DNA from: Bacteroidales bacterium
GTDB lineage: Bacteria; Bacteroidota; Bacteroidia; Bacteroidales; F082
NCBI GenBank assembly: GCA_900769945.1
Contig: CAAGIO010000026.1
Location: 1-13,469, forward strand
Reading direction: 5' to 3'
DNA length: 13,469 bases
Shown here: piece by piece, positions 6,086-13,469 of the stretch
Numbering within the stretch: position 1 is the first letter of the stretch
How the letters are laid out: each line of letters opens with the position of its first letter
The notes under the pieces: generated by a model
What the model was told of the DNA's origin: nothing
Databases searched by the model: none
The model's input: only the letters and a program-made list of their open reading frames with translations
Program-made: the position numbers and the translations under genes

Positions 6086-6694
6086 TTACTTCTTCTCCTC
6101 TATTGGTTTTTGAATCCAGATAATAATACCTATAATGATAAGTGCCATAGGAGGCAGAATCATAAGGCCGTTGTTCATATAGCCAGCGTTGTAGAGGGCT
6201 TCAGGTATTACGCGGAAGCCGAACAGTGTGCCTGAGCCGAACAGCTCGCGGAAGAAGGCGACGATAACGAGTATCATGCCGTAGCCGAGACCGTTGCCGA
6301 TGCCGTCGAGGAACGACACCCATGGCTTCTGTGCCATGGCGAAAGCCTCTAATCTTCCCATCACTATACAGTTGGTGATGATAAGTCCCACGAACACTGA
6401 CAATGACTTGCTGACGTCATAGACGAAAGCCTTCAGGAATTGGTCAACAAGGATGACGAGGGTTGCCACGACAATAAGCTGTACGATAATACGGATTTTG
6501 GCGGGGATACCCTTGCGCAGACATGAGATAACCAAGTTTGCTAATGCTGTCACAACGGTGACTGAGAGTGCCATGACGATAGCCGGTTTCAGCTTCGCTG
6601 TTACTGCCAATGCCGAGCAGATACCCAAGATGAGCACCGTGATAGGGTTGGACTTACGTAATGGCCCTGTTATAAGTTGTAAGTTCTTACTCAT
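6086..6694 (-). CDS. nqrD: Na+-translocating NADH:quinone reductase subunit D
   Basis: The product is 202 aa, an integral membrane protein paralogous to NqrE, with about six helices. Cys26 in LGICSALAV and Cys109 in ITNCIVMGR match the cluster-ligand positions of the NqrD/RnfE family; the 2Fe-2S site is shared with NqrE. The motif NGLGYGMILVIVAFFRE (134-150) is characteristic. The start codon overlaps the nqrC stop as ATGA, indicating translational coupling. The subunit lies between nqrC and nqrE in the standard order. The RnfE alternative is excluded by the operon content. Confidence 0.96.
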   Translation of the reverse strand: MSKNLQLITGPLRKSNPITVLILGICSALAVTAKLKPAIVMALSVTVVTALANLVISCLRKGIPAKIRIIVQLIVVATLVILVDQFLKAFVYDVSKSLSVFVGLIITNCIVMGRLEAFAMAQKPWVSFLDGIGNGLGYGMILVIVAFFRELFGSGTLFGFRVIPEALYNAGYMNNGLMILPPMALIIIGIIIWIQKPIEEKK

Positions 6695-7419
6695 TGCTTT
6701 TCAATATATGGTAAATATGACTCTAACACATTTTTTATCATATCGTTAACGCCATGTGATGTTATTGTACCACCACTGATAGCGTCAACAGAATGTTTCT
6801 GCATCTCTTTTGAAAGCGGTGCTATGCCGCCTTTCTGTACGTTGATTGAAACAAATTTCCCGTCTTGGATGATGAGTTTGCCAGGGAACTGCGACTGGAA
6901 CTTCACTGATGTTATCTCTGCTCCGAGTCCGGGGGTCTCTGACTTATGGTCGAACACTGCTCCCACCACGGTGCTGTAGTCTGATGATAGTCCGAGGTAG
7001 CCCCAGATAGGTCCCCAGAGGCCTGCACCCTGCAGAGGCACAACGCTGATGTTCTGCCCCTCGTTATTGATGATGAACATCGGGAGGCTGAAGTCCTTGT
7101 TGTTCGCCTTGTTGTATAACTCATCTTTCATGTTGATTCTGAATGCCTCGCATTTGGTCTTGTCACCATCGGCGCATTCACTTGTTATCTCGCCATTCTT
7201 GTTGATGACGAGCATCTTCTCGCACTGTTTGTCGAAAAGTCCTTGAACGTTATCTTTGGTGACGTCCTTTACTCCGGCTGCTTTCAGAATCATCATCATC
7301 TTTTCATTGTTGATGTTTTTCTGCTGAAGAGGCTGTAGCAGCAATGCTGCGCCTGAGAGCAGTACTGAGACGATGACGACGAGAATTATGATATAGCGGA
7401 AGATATAGCTGTCTTTCAT
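6691..7419 (-). CDS. nqrC: Na+-translocating NADH:quinone reductase subunit C (flavoprotein)
   Basis: The product is 242 aa. One N-terminal membrane helix (about 8-29) anchors an FMN-binding domain on the outer face of the inner membrane. The motif DAISGGTITS (212-221) matches the site where ApbE-type flavin transferases attach FMN through a phosphoester to threonine, here Thr218. The usual SGAT is SGGT in this protein, a conservative change. GLWGPIWGY (133-141) is also typical of the family. The FMN passes electrons between the NqrD/E cluster and NqrB. The start overlaps the nqrB stop by four bases and has an AAAGGAG Shine-Dalgarno. No apbE gene is in the window, so the transferase must be encoded elsewhere. 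Confidence 0.96.
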   Translation of the reverse strand: MKDSYIFRYIIILVVIVSVLLSGAALLLQPLQQKNINNEKMMMILKAAGVKDVTKDNVQGLFDKQCEKMLVINKNGEITSECADGDKTKCEAFRINMKDELYNKANNKDFSLPMFIINNEGQNISVVPLQGAGLWGPIWGYLGLSSDYSTVVGAVFDHKSETPGLGAEITSVKFQSQFPGKLIIQDGKFVSINVQKGGIAPLSKEMQKHSVDAISGGTITSHGVNDMIKNVLESYLPYIEKQ

Positions 7420-8570
7420 TTTGAACTCCTTTCTGCTGCTGCCCAGCGGCGTTTTCTGTTTCTAATGTTCACTGCTACAACACACCAGTCGATGAGAGGT
7501 GCGAAGACGTTAAGTAAGAGGATGGCGAGCATCATGCCTTCCGGATAACCGGGGTTGGCGACTCTGATGAGTATTGCTATCGCACCGATGAGGAATCCGT
7601 AGATCCATTTTCCAGCGTTAGTCTGTGCTGCTGTCACTGGGTCTGTCGCCATGAAGAAAGTACCGAACATGAAGCCTCCCATCATGAGGTGGTAGTAGAA
7701 CGGTATCTCCATTGCGCTGTTTGCTCCTATGGCGTTGAACAGCAGGCCTGTGGCTATGGCGCCGGCGAATGTCGCGATGACTATCCTAAGGCTTGCTATG
7801 CCTGTCACGAGCAGGAACAGCCCGCCGATGAGTATGGCGATTTTAGATGTCTCTCCAACACTGCCAGGAATAGTGCCGATGAACATCTCCATGATGCTTG
7901 GCAGCTGTTCTGTCGTTCCTCCGTTGAGTATTGTGCCGAGTGGTGTCGCGCCGCTGAATGCGTCGGCCTTGTCGGCTATCCATACGTTGTCGCCTGTCAT
8001 CTTCGATGGGTATGAGAAGAACAGGAAGGCGCGGGCGAGGAGGGCAGGGTTGACGATGTTCATTCCGCTGCCGCCGAACACCTCTTTGCCTATTATTACT
8101 GCAAATGCCACCGCGAGGGCAAGCATCCATAACGGCACATCAGCCGGCATGATCAGAGGGATGATGAAGCCTGACACGAAGAATCCCTCGTTGACTTCTT
8201 CCTTCCTTATCTCTGCGAATGTGAACTCAATGGCGAGACCAACGATATAGCTTACAAGGTACATCGGAATTATCTTCAGCAATCCGAAGCCGAATGTCTG
8301 CCAGAATGTAGCGTCTTCACCAAATGATAAGAAGTGTTGGTATCCAATGTTCCATGTGCCGAAGAGGAAGCATGGTATGAGGGCTATCAGCACGTATATC
8401 ATGTTGCGTTTCATGTCAACGGCATCCCTGATGTGCGCCCCTGTGCTCGTCACCGTCTTTGGCGTGTACAAAAATGTCTCGAATGCCTCGAATGTGGAGT
8501 GGAACCTCGCATTCTTTCCGCCCGGTTCGAAATTAGGCTTTATTTTGTCGATATAGTTTCGTAATCCCAT
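7416..8570 (-). CDS. nqrB: Na+-translocating NADH:quinone reductase subunit B
   Basis: The product is 384 aa, slightly shorter than the roughly 410-aa Vibrio protein. It is polytopic, with about ten membrane helices, and is thought to hold the sodium path, a covalent FMN and riboflavin. ADAFSGATPLG (202-212) is the flavin attachment motif, with Thr209 as the likely FMN-linked residue. FGGSGMNIVNPALLAR (165-180) and FMATDPVTA (306-314) are conserved NqrB/RnfD segments. The gene begins 13 bases after nqrA and overlaps nqrC by four bases. RnfD is related, but the long N-terminal region and the nqrA neighbour support NqrB. Confidence 0.96.
   Translation of the reverse strand: MGLRNYIDKIKPNFEPGGKNARFHSTFEAFETFLYTPKTVTSTGAHIRDAVDMKRNMIYVLIALIPCFLFGTWNIGYQHFLSFGEDATFWQTFGFGLLKIIPMYLVSYIVGLAIEFTFAEIRKEEVNEGFFVSGFIIPLIMPADVPLWMLALAVAFAVIIGKEVFGGSGMNIVNPALLARAFLFFSYPSKMTGDNVWIADKADAFSGATPLGTILNGGTTEQLPSIMEMFIGTIPGSVGETSKIAILIGGLFLLVTGIASLRIVIATFAGAIATGLLFNAIGANSAMEIPFYYHLMMGGFMFGTFFMATDPVTAAQTNAGKWIYGFLIGAIAILIRVANPGYPEGMMLAILLLNVFAPLIDWCVVAVNIRNRKRRWAAAERSSK
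7426..7432 (-). promoter_or_regulatory. Shine-Dalgarno sequence for nqrC
   Basis: The minus strand reads AAAGGAG, six bases before the nqrC ATG and inside the last codons of nqrB. With the four-base overlap this suggests reinitiation or coupled translation. Confidence 0.6.
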
Positions 8571-8583
8571 ATTGCGTATGTCT

Positions 8584-9918
8584 TTAGTTCATTTCCTTGC
8601 GAAGGAGCTCAAGCCCTTCTCGTATGATTTTCTGAATAGCTGTCTTTGACGGGTCGATGACCTCGCACAAGGCGAAATCCTCCGCGTCAACCTCGTATAT
8701 TCCAAGCTCCTCCATCTGGTCGATGTCTTTTATGATACATGCCTTGATGAGCTGCATAGGATAGATGTTGAATGGAAACACCTTCTCGAACTTGCCTGTC
8801 ATGATGAATGGGCGCACATCGCCGTTACGGTTAGTGTCGAGAACGTATGTCTTCTTCTTGCAAAGTGAAGATGCCATGGTGTTTGTTGATGTGAACCTCT
8901 TGAAGTTCGGAGCCAGCCATCCGAAGAGACGGTACTCGTTGCCTTCAGGTATCACTGTCACCTGTGTGTCGTAATAGCAGAGGTGGTTCTCTCCTGTGAT
9001 GTTAGTGCCTGTCAGCACGTTGCCACTGATGACACGGGCGTTGACAACACCTTCAACTAACTTGCTGATGTCGGCACCAACCCTTGACCTGTAATACTTT
9101 GCAGCCTTGGCCTCCGAGCCTGTCAGTGCGAAAACCCTTGTGCTGTCGTATCTGCCCGTCAAGAATAACTTGCCGATAGTCACCAAGTCCTGAATGTAAC
9201 AATACCACACCACCTCGCCTTTGTTGATAGGGCAGAGGGCGTTGATCTGTGTGCCTACATTACCGGCAGGATGCGGCCCCTCGAACTCTGTCACGACCAC
9301 ATTGCCGCTGCTCTTCACGCAGCATGCTTCTCCTTTGCGGATGTTCACAAACACCTTGCCTTTTGTCAGCTTGCTCAGTGCCTCGACTCCGGCGTTTATA
9401 GCCTCGGAATCCTCCCTGTAGATGTAACTGCTGTCAGGTGCTAATGGAGCCGTGTCGAACATAGAGACCACTATGCTCTTCGGCTCATCGTCTGGATTTG
9501 CAATCGTAGCGTATGGACGCTGACGTAACAACGACCAGATGCCACTCTGCAACATCTTGTCTATTACATCGTTACGTCTCAATTGCGATGGATCTGCCTT
9601 GCCAAAGTCTATGGCTTCATTCTTCCCGTCTGCTTCAACGATAACCTCAAGGATGGCTCGCTTCGCACCACGAACTACCGCCTTCACAACGCCAGATACC
9701 GGCGAGCTGATGCAGATGTTCTCTCGATTCTTGTCGTGGAATAGCACTGAACCAATCTGTACCGCATCCCCCTCATTTACATGTAACTTCGGAATGATGC
9801 CAATAAAATCGGTCGGCTTAATGGCACAACTCTGCGGCTCGAAACTTTCGATTTCCTTCTTGGCTTCGCCTGCAAGATGAATGTCAAGGCCTTTCTTGAT
9901 TTTAATTACTTCGTTCAT
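8584..9918 (-). CDS. nqrA: Na+-translocating NADH:quinone reductase subunit A
   Basis: The product is 444 aa, normal for NqrA, the cytoplasmic peripheral subunit implicated in quinone binding. The N-terminus IKIKKGLDIHLAGE (5-18) and the following barrel-sandwich segment with ISSPVSGVVKAVVRG (73-87) are typical. GPHPAGNVGTQINALCP (214-230) and FFGW-like LFGWLAPNFKRF (331-342) are conserved family stretches. No iron-sulfur or covalent flavin motif is expected or seen. It is the first gene of the operon, with nqrB 13 bases downstream and a promoter box 55 bases upstream. The ATG has no clear Shine-Dalgarno and sits in an AT-rich leader, as usual in Bacteroidota. Confidence 0.96.
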   Translation of the reverse strand: MNEVIKIKKGLDIHLAGEAKKEIESFEPQSCAIKPTDFIGIIPKLHVNEGDAVQIGSVLFHDKNRENICISSPVSGVVKAVVRGAKRAILEVIVEADGKNEAIDFGKADPSQLRRNDVIDKMLQSGIWSLLRQRPYATIANPDDEPKSIVVSMFDTAPLAPDSSYIYREDSEAINAGVEALSKLTKGKVFVNIRKGEACCVKSSGNVVVTEFEGPHPAGNVGTQINALCPINKGEVVWYCYIQDLVTIGKLFLTGRYDSTRVFALTGSEAKAAKYYRSRVGADISKLVEGVVNARVISGNVLTGTNITGENHLCYYDTQVTVIPEGNEYRLFGWLAPNFKRFTSTNTMASSLCKKKTYVLDTNRNGDVRPFIMTGKFEKVFPFNIYPMQLIKACIIKDIDQMEELGIYEVDAEDFALCEVIDPSKTAIQKIIREGLELLRKEMN

Positions 9919-9972
9919 TATGTTAATGATAAAATTATAATTAATTATTATTTATTTACTCTAAATAATCTG

Positions 9973-9980
9973 CAAATATA
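9973..9980 (-). promoter_or_regulatory. Bacteroidota -7 box for the nqrABCDEF operon
   Basis: The minus strand reads TATATTTG, a full match to TAnnTTTG, followed by CAGA. It is 54 bases before the nqrA ATG in an AT-rich tract. A -33 element is not obvious. The rest of the gap up to 10352 holds only weak open frames of lysine/arginine-rich, low-complexity translation, and I see no supportable gene or RNA there. Confidence 0.6.
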
Positions 9981-10352
9981 AATATTTTTTATGTTGGATT
10001 TTATTAAAAAAGAAAAATTTAATCCTCTGTAAACCAATGCTTTATGCTTACTCACGCCGCCTCGCCAACAAAAAACGCCCCAAATAGCCTTCTTCTCCCT
10101 TGCCTTTTTCTGATGCTTCTCCCTGATTGGCTCCTTGAAGGCTGTTTCACCTTTCGCCTTTGCCCTCTCATATAGCAATGACAATGTGTCCTATAAACAA
10201 GAATCCTCCCCTTTATTATCCTAACATATTGACATTTTCCCACTCCAGATTTTACCGCTAATGTGTAAAGAAGAAAAGTTATTCCAACTCATCAACAGTC
10301 ATCATCTGCCGGGCAGGATTATCCCTTTTCTTTTCGTCAAATCTTCAAGCCT

Positions 10353-12590
10353 CTACCTCTCCATATCTTGCTTCAACATGTCGGAAGACTCATTGGTACT
10401 TACAAACCATACTATGTCGCCATTGCTGAATACTGTTGATGCTGAAGGACTTAATATAAACTCATTCTCCCTGTAAATCGATATTACCATTGCGTTATAT
10501 TTGTCCTTGAACATAGAGTTCATGAGGGATACATGGCATAGGGGGCTGTTCTCGTGGATTTTCACATAATGAAGGCTCATGTTATGCTCTTTCCGCTCCT
10601 TAATCAACACGTTGTCCTCAACCTCAATTATTGTCTTGACTTTGTTGATGTTGTCGTCGCTACCGACTAATGTTATAACATCGTAAGGGTAGAAGGCCAT
10701 GTTTATGTCGGGAAGGTCAAACGTCTTGTTCCCTCTCTCTATGCATACCACGCTGACCTTGTATTTGCTTCTGAATAAGGTGTTCTTTAACTGTTTGCCA
10801 ACGATTTTGCTCAGCGGGCTTACGGTGACCTTCTCTAACCGGAAATTCTTCTGCAGCACCTCCGGTATGACGAATGACGCCTGTTTCTGCCTTTTGTTAA
10901 GGTTCTCCATGAAGTTGTGTTCAAGCCTGTCATAAAACTTCATAATCCAGTCAGAGAAGGCGAGTATTATGGAATAGACGACCGCAATTCCAATCACGGC
11001 ATAATTGTTAATGAAGATATAATGATTGATAATCACTGTGATAATGATTAGGGCAACTACATATCTTATGATAAAGATTCCGGCGATAAGATTTTTGCTG
11101 AACTTTGTTTTCGATAATATCCTTTTGTTTGTTACAGACATGTTGTATTTGAATGCCATCGCCCAGATGAACGGTGATACGAGAATGAGTGTCAGTGCAG
11201 TAGCAGTAATCTGTCCCCATATTCCTTTGATATGGTTGATGCAGTAAGGTCCGAAAGTGGTGAACGATAATATGATGAAGGCGATTATTATGCATGCATA
11301 GATTATTATGTTCTGCAGCTGTCCGGTTAGGAACGACTTCAATGTCAATGTCTTGCCTTCATTAACTTGGAATCCTGACGAGTAGTTGTTAAGGATGTTA
11401 AGCCATTTCTCAGGTATTTTGGGCTCAAGCCAGTTATAGACAGGGTTTGCGAGACGTATGATGTATGGGGTGAAGAAGGTGGTGATGATTGATACTGAAA
11501 CGATTATTGGGTATAGATAATCGTCAATGACGTTGAAACTCATGCCGAGGGAGGCGATGATGAAAGAGAACTCTCCAATCTGGCAGAAGCAGAATCCTGA
11601 CTTTAATGAAGAATGAATATCGTGCCCAGAGATAATCATTCCAAATGTTGCACTTAACGTCTTAATAATCAGGACGGTGAGCGATATTATTATTACCGGC
11701 CATGTGTATTGTAGCAGAATTTGTGGGTTAACCATCATTCCTACCGAGACGAAGAATATCGCGCCAAACAGGTTCTTTACAGGCTTTATTAGTTTGTGTA
11801 TTACATCAGCCTCAAGTGTCTCCGCGAGTATTGAGCCCATCACGAAAGCGCCTAATGCAGAGGAGAACCCGGCGTAATTGGCAAGCAGCACCATCATGAA
11901 GCACAATCCGATAGCTATGATTAGCAGCGTCTCTTCAGTCATGAATTTGCGTATTATCCTTAATAATGTTGGGATAATGTATATTCCGAAGATGAACCAT
12001 ATCACCAAGAAGAACACGAGTTTCAGCATGCTCATCAACAGCTCTGCCCCGTTGAAGCTGCTTCCGACGGATAGGGTTGACAGTATAACCATCAGAATGA
12101 CGGCGACGAGGTCTTCCACCACTAACGCGCCAATTACATCAGCGGTGAACTTCTCGTTCTTCAGCTTCAAATCGTCAAAGGCCTTGACAATGATGCTTGT
12201 AGATGAGATGGACAGCATACAGCCGAGGAAGATGCAGTTCATCTTCTGCCAGCCGAAAAGCTTTCCCACCAAAAAGCCAGCCGAAAACATTATCACCAAC
12301 TCGGTCAGAACCATGATCGCCCCTTGTCCCCCTACTTTCTTTAGTTTCTTAAACGAGAACTCAAGCCCGATGGCGAATAACAGGAACACCATTCCGATTT
12401 CGCTCCACGTAGATACACTCGCCGTGTCGTTAATGACCGGGAAGTATGTGAAGTATGGCCCTATCAAAAAGCCGGCAACTATATATCCAAGGACTAAAGG
12501 TTGCTTTAGCCATTTAAAAATAATAGTGGTGACACCCGCTGTGATAAGGATAAGCGCGAGATCTGAAAATAATGCTGGTAATCCTGACAT
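10353..12590 (-). CDS. Kef/CPA2-type cation:proton antiporter with C-terminal RCK_C-like domains
   Basis: The product is 745 aa. Residues about 5-385 form the sodium/proton exchanger domain of the CPA2 family: GYIVAGFLIGP (35-45), LLFAIGLEFSF (70-80), SISSTSIIVK (127-136), and VVEDLVAVI (157-165), whose Glu159-Asp160 pair is the probable ion/proton site. IFFVSVGMMV (278-287) and QIGEFSFI (337-344) are also typical. A second hydrophobic block (about 425-550, roughly four helices) follows. Two soluble stretches come next (about 585-657 and 673-738); both resemble RCK_C/TrkA_C ligand-binding domains, with YDVITLVGS and GDIVWFVS strands. The Rossmann RCK_N domain of classical KefB/KefC is absent. 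It probably exports potassium or sodium against protons; the ion is not determinable. It is a single gene with its own -7 box. Confidence 0.9.
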   Translation of the reverse strand: MSGLPALFSDLALILITAGVTTIIFKWLKQPLVLGYIVAGFLIGPYFTYFPVINDTASVSTWSEIGMVFLLFAIGLEFSFKKLKKVGGQGAIMVLTELVIMFSAGFLVGKLFGWQKMNCIFLGCMLSISSTSIIVKAFDDLKLKNEKFTADVIGALVVEDLVAVILMVILSTLSVGSSFNGAELLMSMLKLVFFLVIWFIFGIYIIPTLLRIIRKFMTEETLLIIAIGLCFMMVLLANYAGFSSALGAFVMGSILAETLEADVIHKLIKPVKNLFGAIFFVSVGMMVNPQILLQYTWPVIIISLTVLIIKTLSATFGMIISGHDIHSSLKSGFCFCQIGEFSFIIASLGMSFNVIDDYLYPIIVSVSIITTFFTPYIIRLANPVYNWLEPKIPEKWLNILNNYSSGFQVNEGKTLTLKSFLTGQLQNIIIYACIIIAFIILSFTTFGPYCINHIKGIWGQITATALTLILVSPFIWAMAFKYNMSVTNKRILSKTKFSKNLIAGIFIIRYVVALIIITVIINHYIFINNYAVIGIAVVYSIILAFSDWIMKFYDRLEHNFMENLNKRQKQASFVIPEVLQKNFRLEKVTVSPLSKIVGKQLKNTLFRSKYKVSVVCIERGNKTFDLPDINMAFYPYDVITLVGSDDNINKVKTIIEVEDNVLIKERKEHNMSLHYVKIHENSPLCHVSLMNSMFKDKYNAMVISIYRENEFILSPSASTVFSNGDIVWFVSTNESSDMLKQDMER

Positions 12591-12606
12591 CTCAATTTTA
12601 TTTCCG

Positions 12607-12614
12607 CAAAAATA
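12607..12614 (-). promoter_or_regulatory. Bacteroidota -7 box for the antiporter gene
   Basis: The minus strand reads TATTTTTG followed by CGG, a full match to TAnnTTTG. It ends only 16 bases before the ATG, so the leader would be about 10 bases, close to leaderless. The remaining bases up to the terminator at 12835 hold no recognisable gene. Confidence 0.55.
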
Positions 12615-12834
12615 ATAAAAAAGTTTATTCTTGTCATAAAAAAGTTGTAAAATTACTTTAACAATAGTCTCTGCCCAATAAACAATGATTAGTTGTGTTC
12701 AAGTTATTGATAATCAGAAATTATAATGCAGTTTTTATTAGAAAGAAGAGCGAATAGCAATCTTCTATAGTTTCGTGGGCTCGTAGCTTTGTCCTAATTC
12801 CCGTTCTCTCTACACACATCATTTCTATGACAGC

Positions 12835-12869
12835 AAAAAAAGAGCCTCGGCATACAACCAAGGCTCTTT
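12835..12869 (-). terminator. Rho-independent terminator of the sorting-domain protein gene
   Basis: A perfect 9-bp stem, AAAGAGCCT (12839-12847) with AGGCTCTTT (12861-12869), encloses a 13-base loop. On the minus strand it runs into seven T (12841-12835). It starts 18 bases past the stop codon of the gene at 12888. Confidence 0.88.
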
Positions 12870-12887
12870 ATATTAGAGGAATATTAC

Positions 12888-13469
12888 TTATTCCTTTATT
12901 ATCCTCATTGTCCAGACGTTGTCGTTAGTCCTTACTTGAAGGATGTAGGTGCCGTTTGTCTGGTTGCTGAGGTCGATGCTTGCGTTAAGGCTTTCTTCTG
13001 CCGAGAAATTGTTTTCTAACACTTTCTCGCCCAAGATGTTGAACACTGAGACAATCACTTCAGAGCGAACACCGTCGATCTCGATGTTTAACATGCCGTT
13101 AGTCGGGTTAGGATGGATGTTCATGTTTGCGGCTTTGTTCTCCTCAATGCTGTAGCCTGTTAAAGCTATCTCAAGCGGTTGAGAAGGCTCGCTATCACCG
13201 CAGTCTTGGGTGTGTCCGACGACGCTGAGTGTCACGATGCCGTCTTGTGTGTTCATGTTCCAAGCGATTGTGACCTTGTTGTTGTCCGGAGTGATGACGC
13301 CGGCGTCGGCAGGTTCAAGTGTCCATGTGTAGGCGTTGAATATCTCGTTAGGCTCGACAAAATACTCTGTCACGGCGTTGAAGTTATAGACCTCGTTCTG
13401 TCCTTGAGGAGCTGGCAGAGTAGGTATTTCTGACAAAGAAACGACGATGCTGTATGTTGCCGTTGTCTC
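12888..13469 (-). CDS. Secreted protein with type IX secretion sorting domain, 5' partial
   Basis: The frame is open through the right edge of the window, so only the last 193 residues are visible and no start should be assigned. Residues about 15-105 look like a PKD/Ig-like beta-sandwich, with YTWTLEPADAGVI and a later SVVGHTQDCGDSEPS stretch. The C-terminal 80 or so residues are a type A sorting domain: INPNPTNG-like IHPNPTNGMLNIEI, VSVFNILGEKV, NGTYILQVRT and a terminal MRIIKE. Such domains direct export through the type IX system and are removed at the cell surface. The catalytic or binding part would lie upstream of the window, so the function is unknown. A strong terminator follows. The sorting domain is clear; the PKD-like call is moderate. 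Confidence 0.88.
   Translation of the reverse strand, partial: ETTATYSIVVSLSEIPTLPAPQGQNEVYNFNAVTEYFVEPNEIFNAYTWTLEPADAGVITPDNNKVTIAWNMNTQDGIVTLSVVGHTQDCGDSEPSQPLEIALTGYSIEENKAANMNIHPNPTNGMLNIEIDGVRSEVIVSVFNILGEKVLENNFSAEESLNASIDLSNQTNGTYILQVRTNDNVWTMRIIKE

Noticed and set aside
9948..10243. Small minus-strand open frames of 78 and 63 codons upstream of nqrA
   Set aside because: The translations are basic and low in complexity, overlap each other in different frames, run through the nqr promoter box, and match no family I know.
10305..10318. Short palindrome CTGCCGGGCAG as a terminator for the antiporter gene
   Set aside because: The stem is five bases with a one-base loop, and no T-run follows on the minus strand.
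12772..12783. TTCGTGGGCTCG, which resembles part of a sequencing adapter
   Set aside because: The match is short, sits in the middle of continuous sequence, and the bases on both sides do not continue the adapter.
1..13469. tRNA, rRNA, CRISPR arrays, insertion sequences or prophage genes
   Set aside because: No transposase, integrase, phage structural gene, cloverleaf, rRNA stretch or repeat-spacer array is visible on either strand.

Overview
The window looks like a chromosomal segment from a Bacteroidota (Bacteroidales-like) bacterium. The evidence is a type IX secretion C-terminal sorting domain, -7 promoter boxes of the TAnnTTTG class, a sodium-pumping NADH:quinone reductase (Nqr) operon, a reverse transcriptase cassette with an HRDC partner, and intergenic heptamer repeats. 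I cannot name the genus.

Positions 1-1801 (+ strand) hold most of a diversity-generating retroelement (DGR). Bases 1-28 are the last codons and stop of a target gene that lies outside the window. They match, 28 of 28 bases, the 3' end of a template repeat (TR) at about 1632-1769. Between them are an HRDC-domain accessory gene (212-661) and an overlapping DGR-type reverse transcriptase (645-1631). Read in the target frame, the TR encodes the C-terminal core of a formylglycine-generating-enzyme/C-type-lectin-fold protein with 14 asparagine codons. Error-prone copying at adenines would diversify those codons in the target. The target-side and TR-side flanks carry related imperfect hairpins with reciprocal mismatches. 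A second, larger inverted repeat (76-146) lies before the HRDC gene.

Positions 1802-2236 are mostly non-coding, with Bacteroidota-style simple repeats and a terminator for the gene that reads toward the DGR. Positions 2237-4012 (-) encode a long-chain acyl-CoA synthetase. Positions 4216-9918 (-) are a complete nqrABCDEF operon with tight or overlapping junctions, a promoter box upstream of nqrA and a terminator after nqrF. It couples NADH oxidation and quinone reduction to sodium export. Positions 10353-12590 (-) encode a Kef/CPA2-type cation:proton antiporter with an extra membrane module and two C-terminal RCK_C-like domains. Positions 12888-13469 (-) are the 3' part of a secreted protein with a type IX sorting domain, followed by a terminator.

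The DGR is the accessory, biologically distinctive part. The other genes are core metabolism, bioenergetics, ion homeostasis and secretion.
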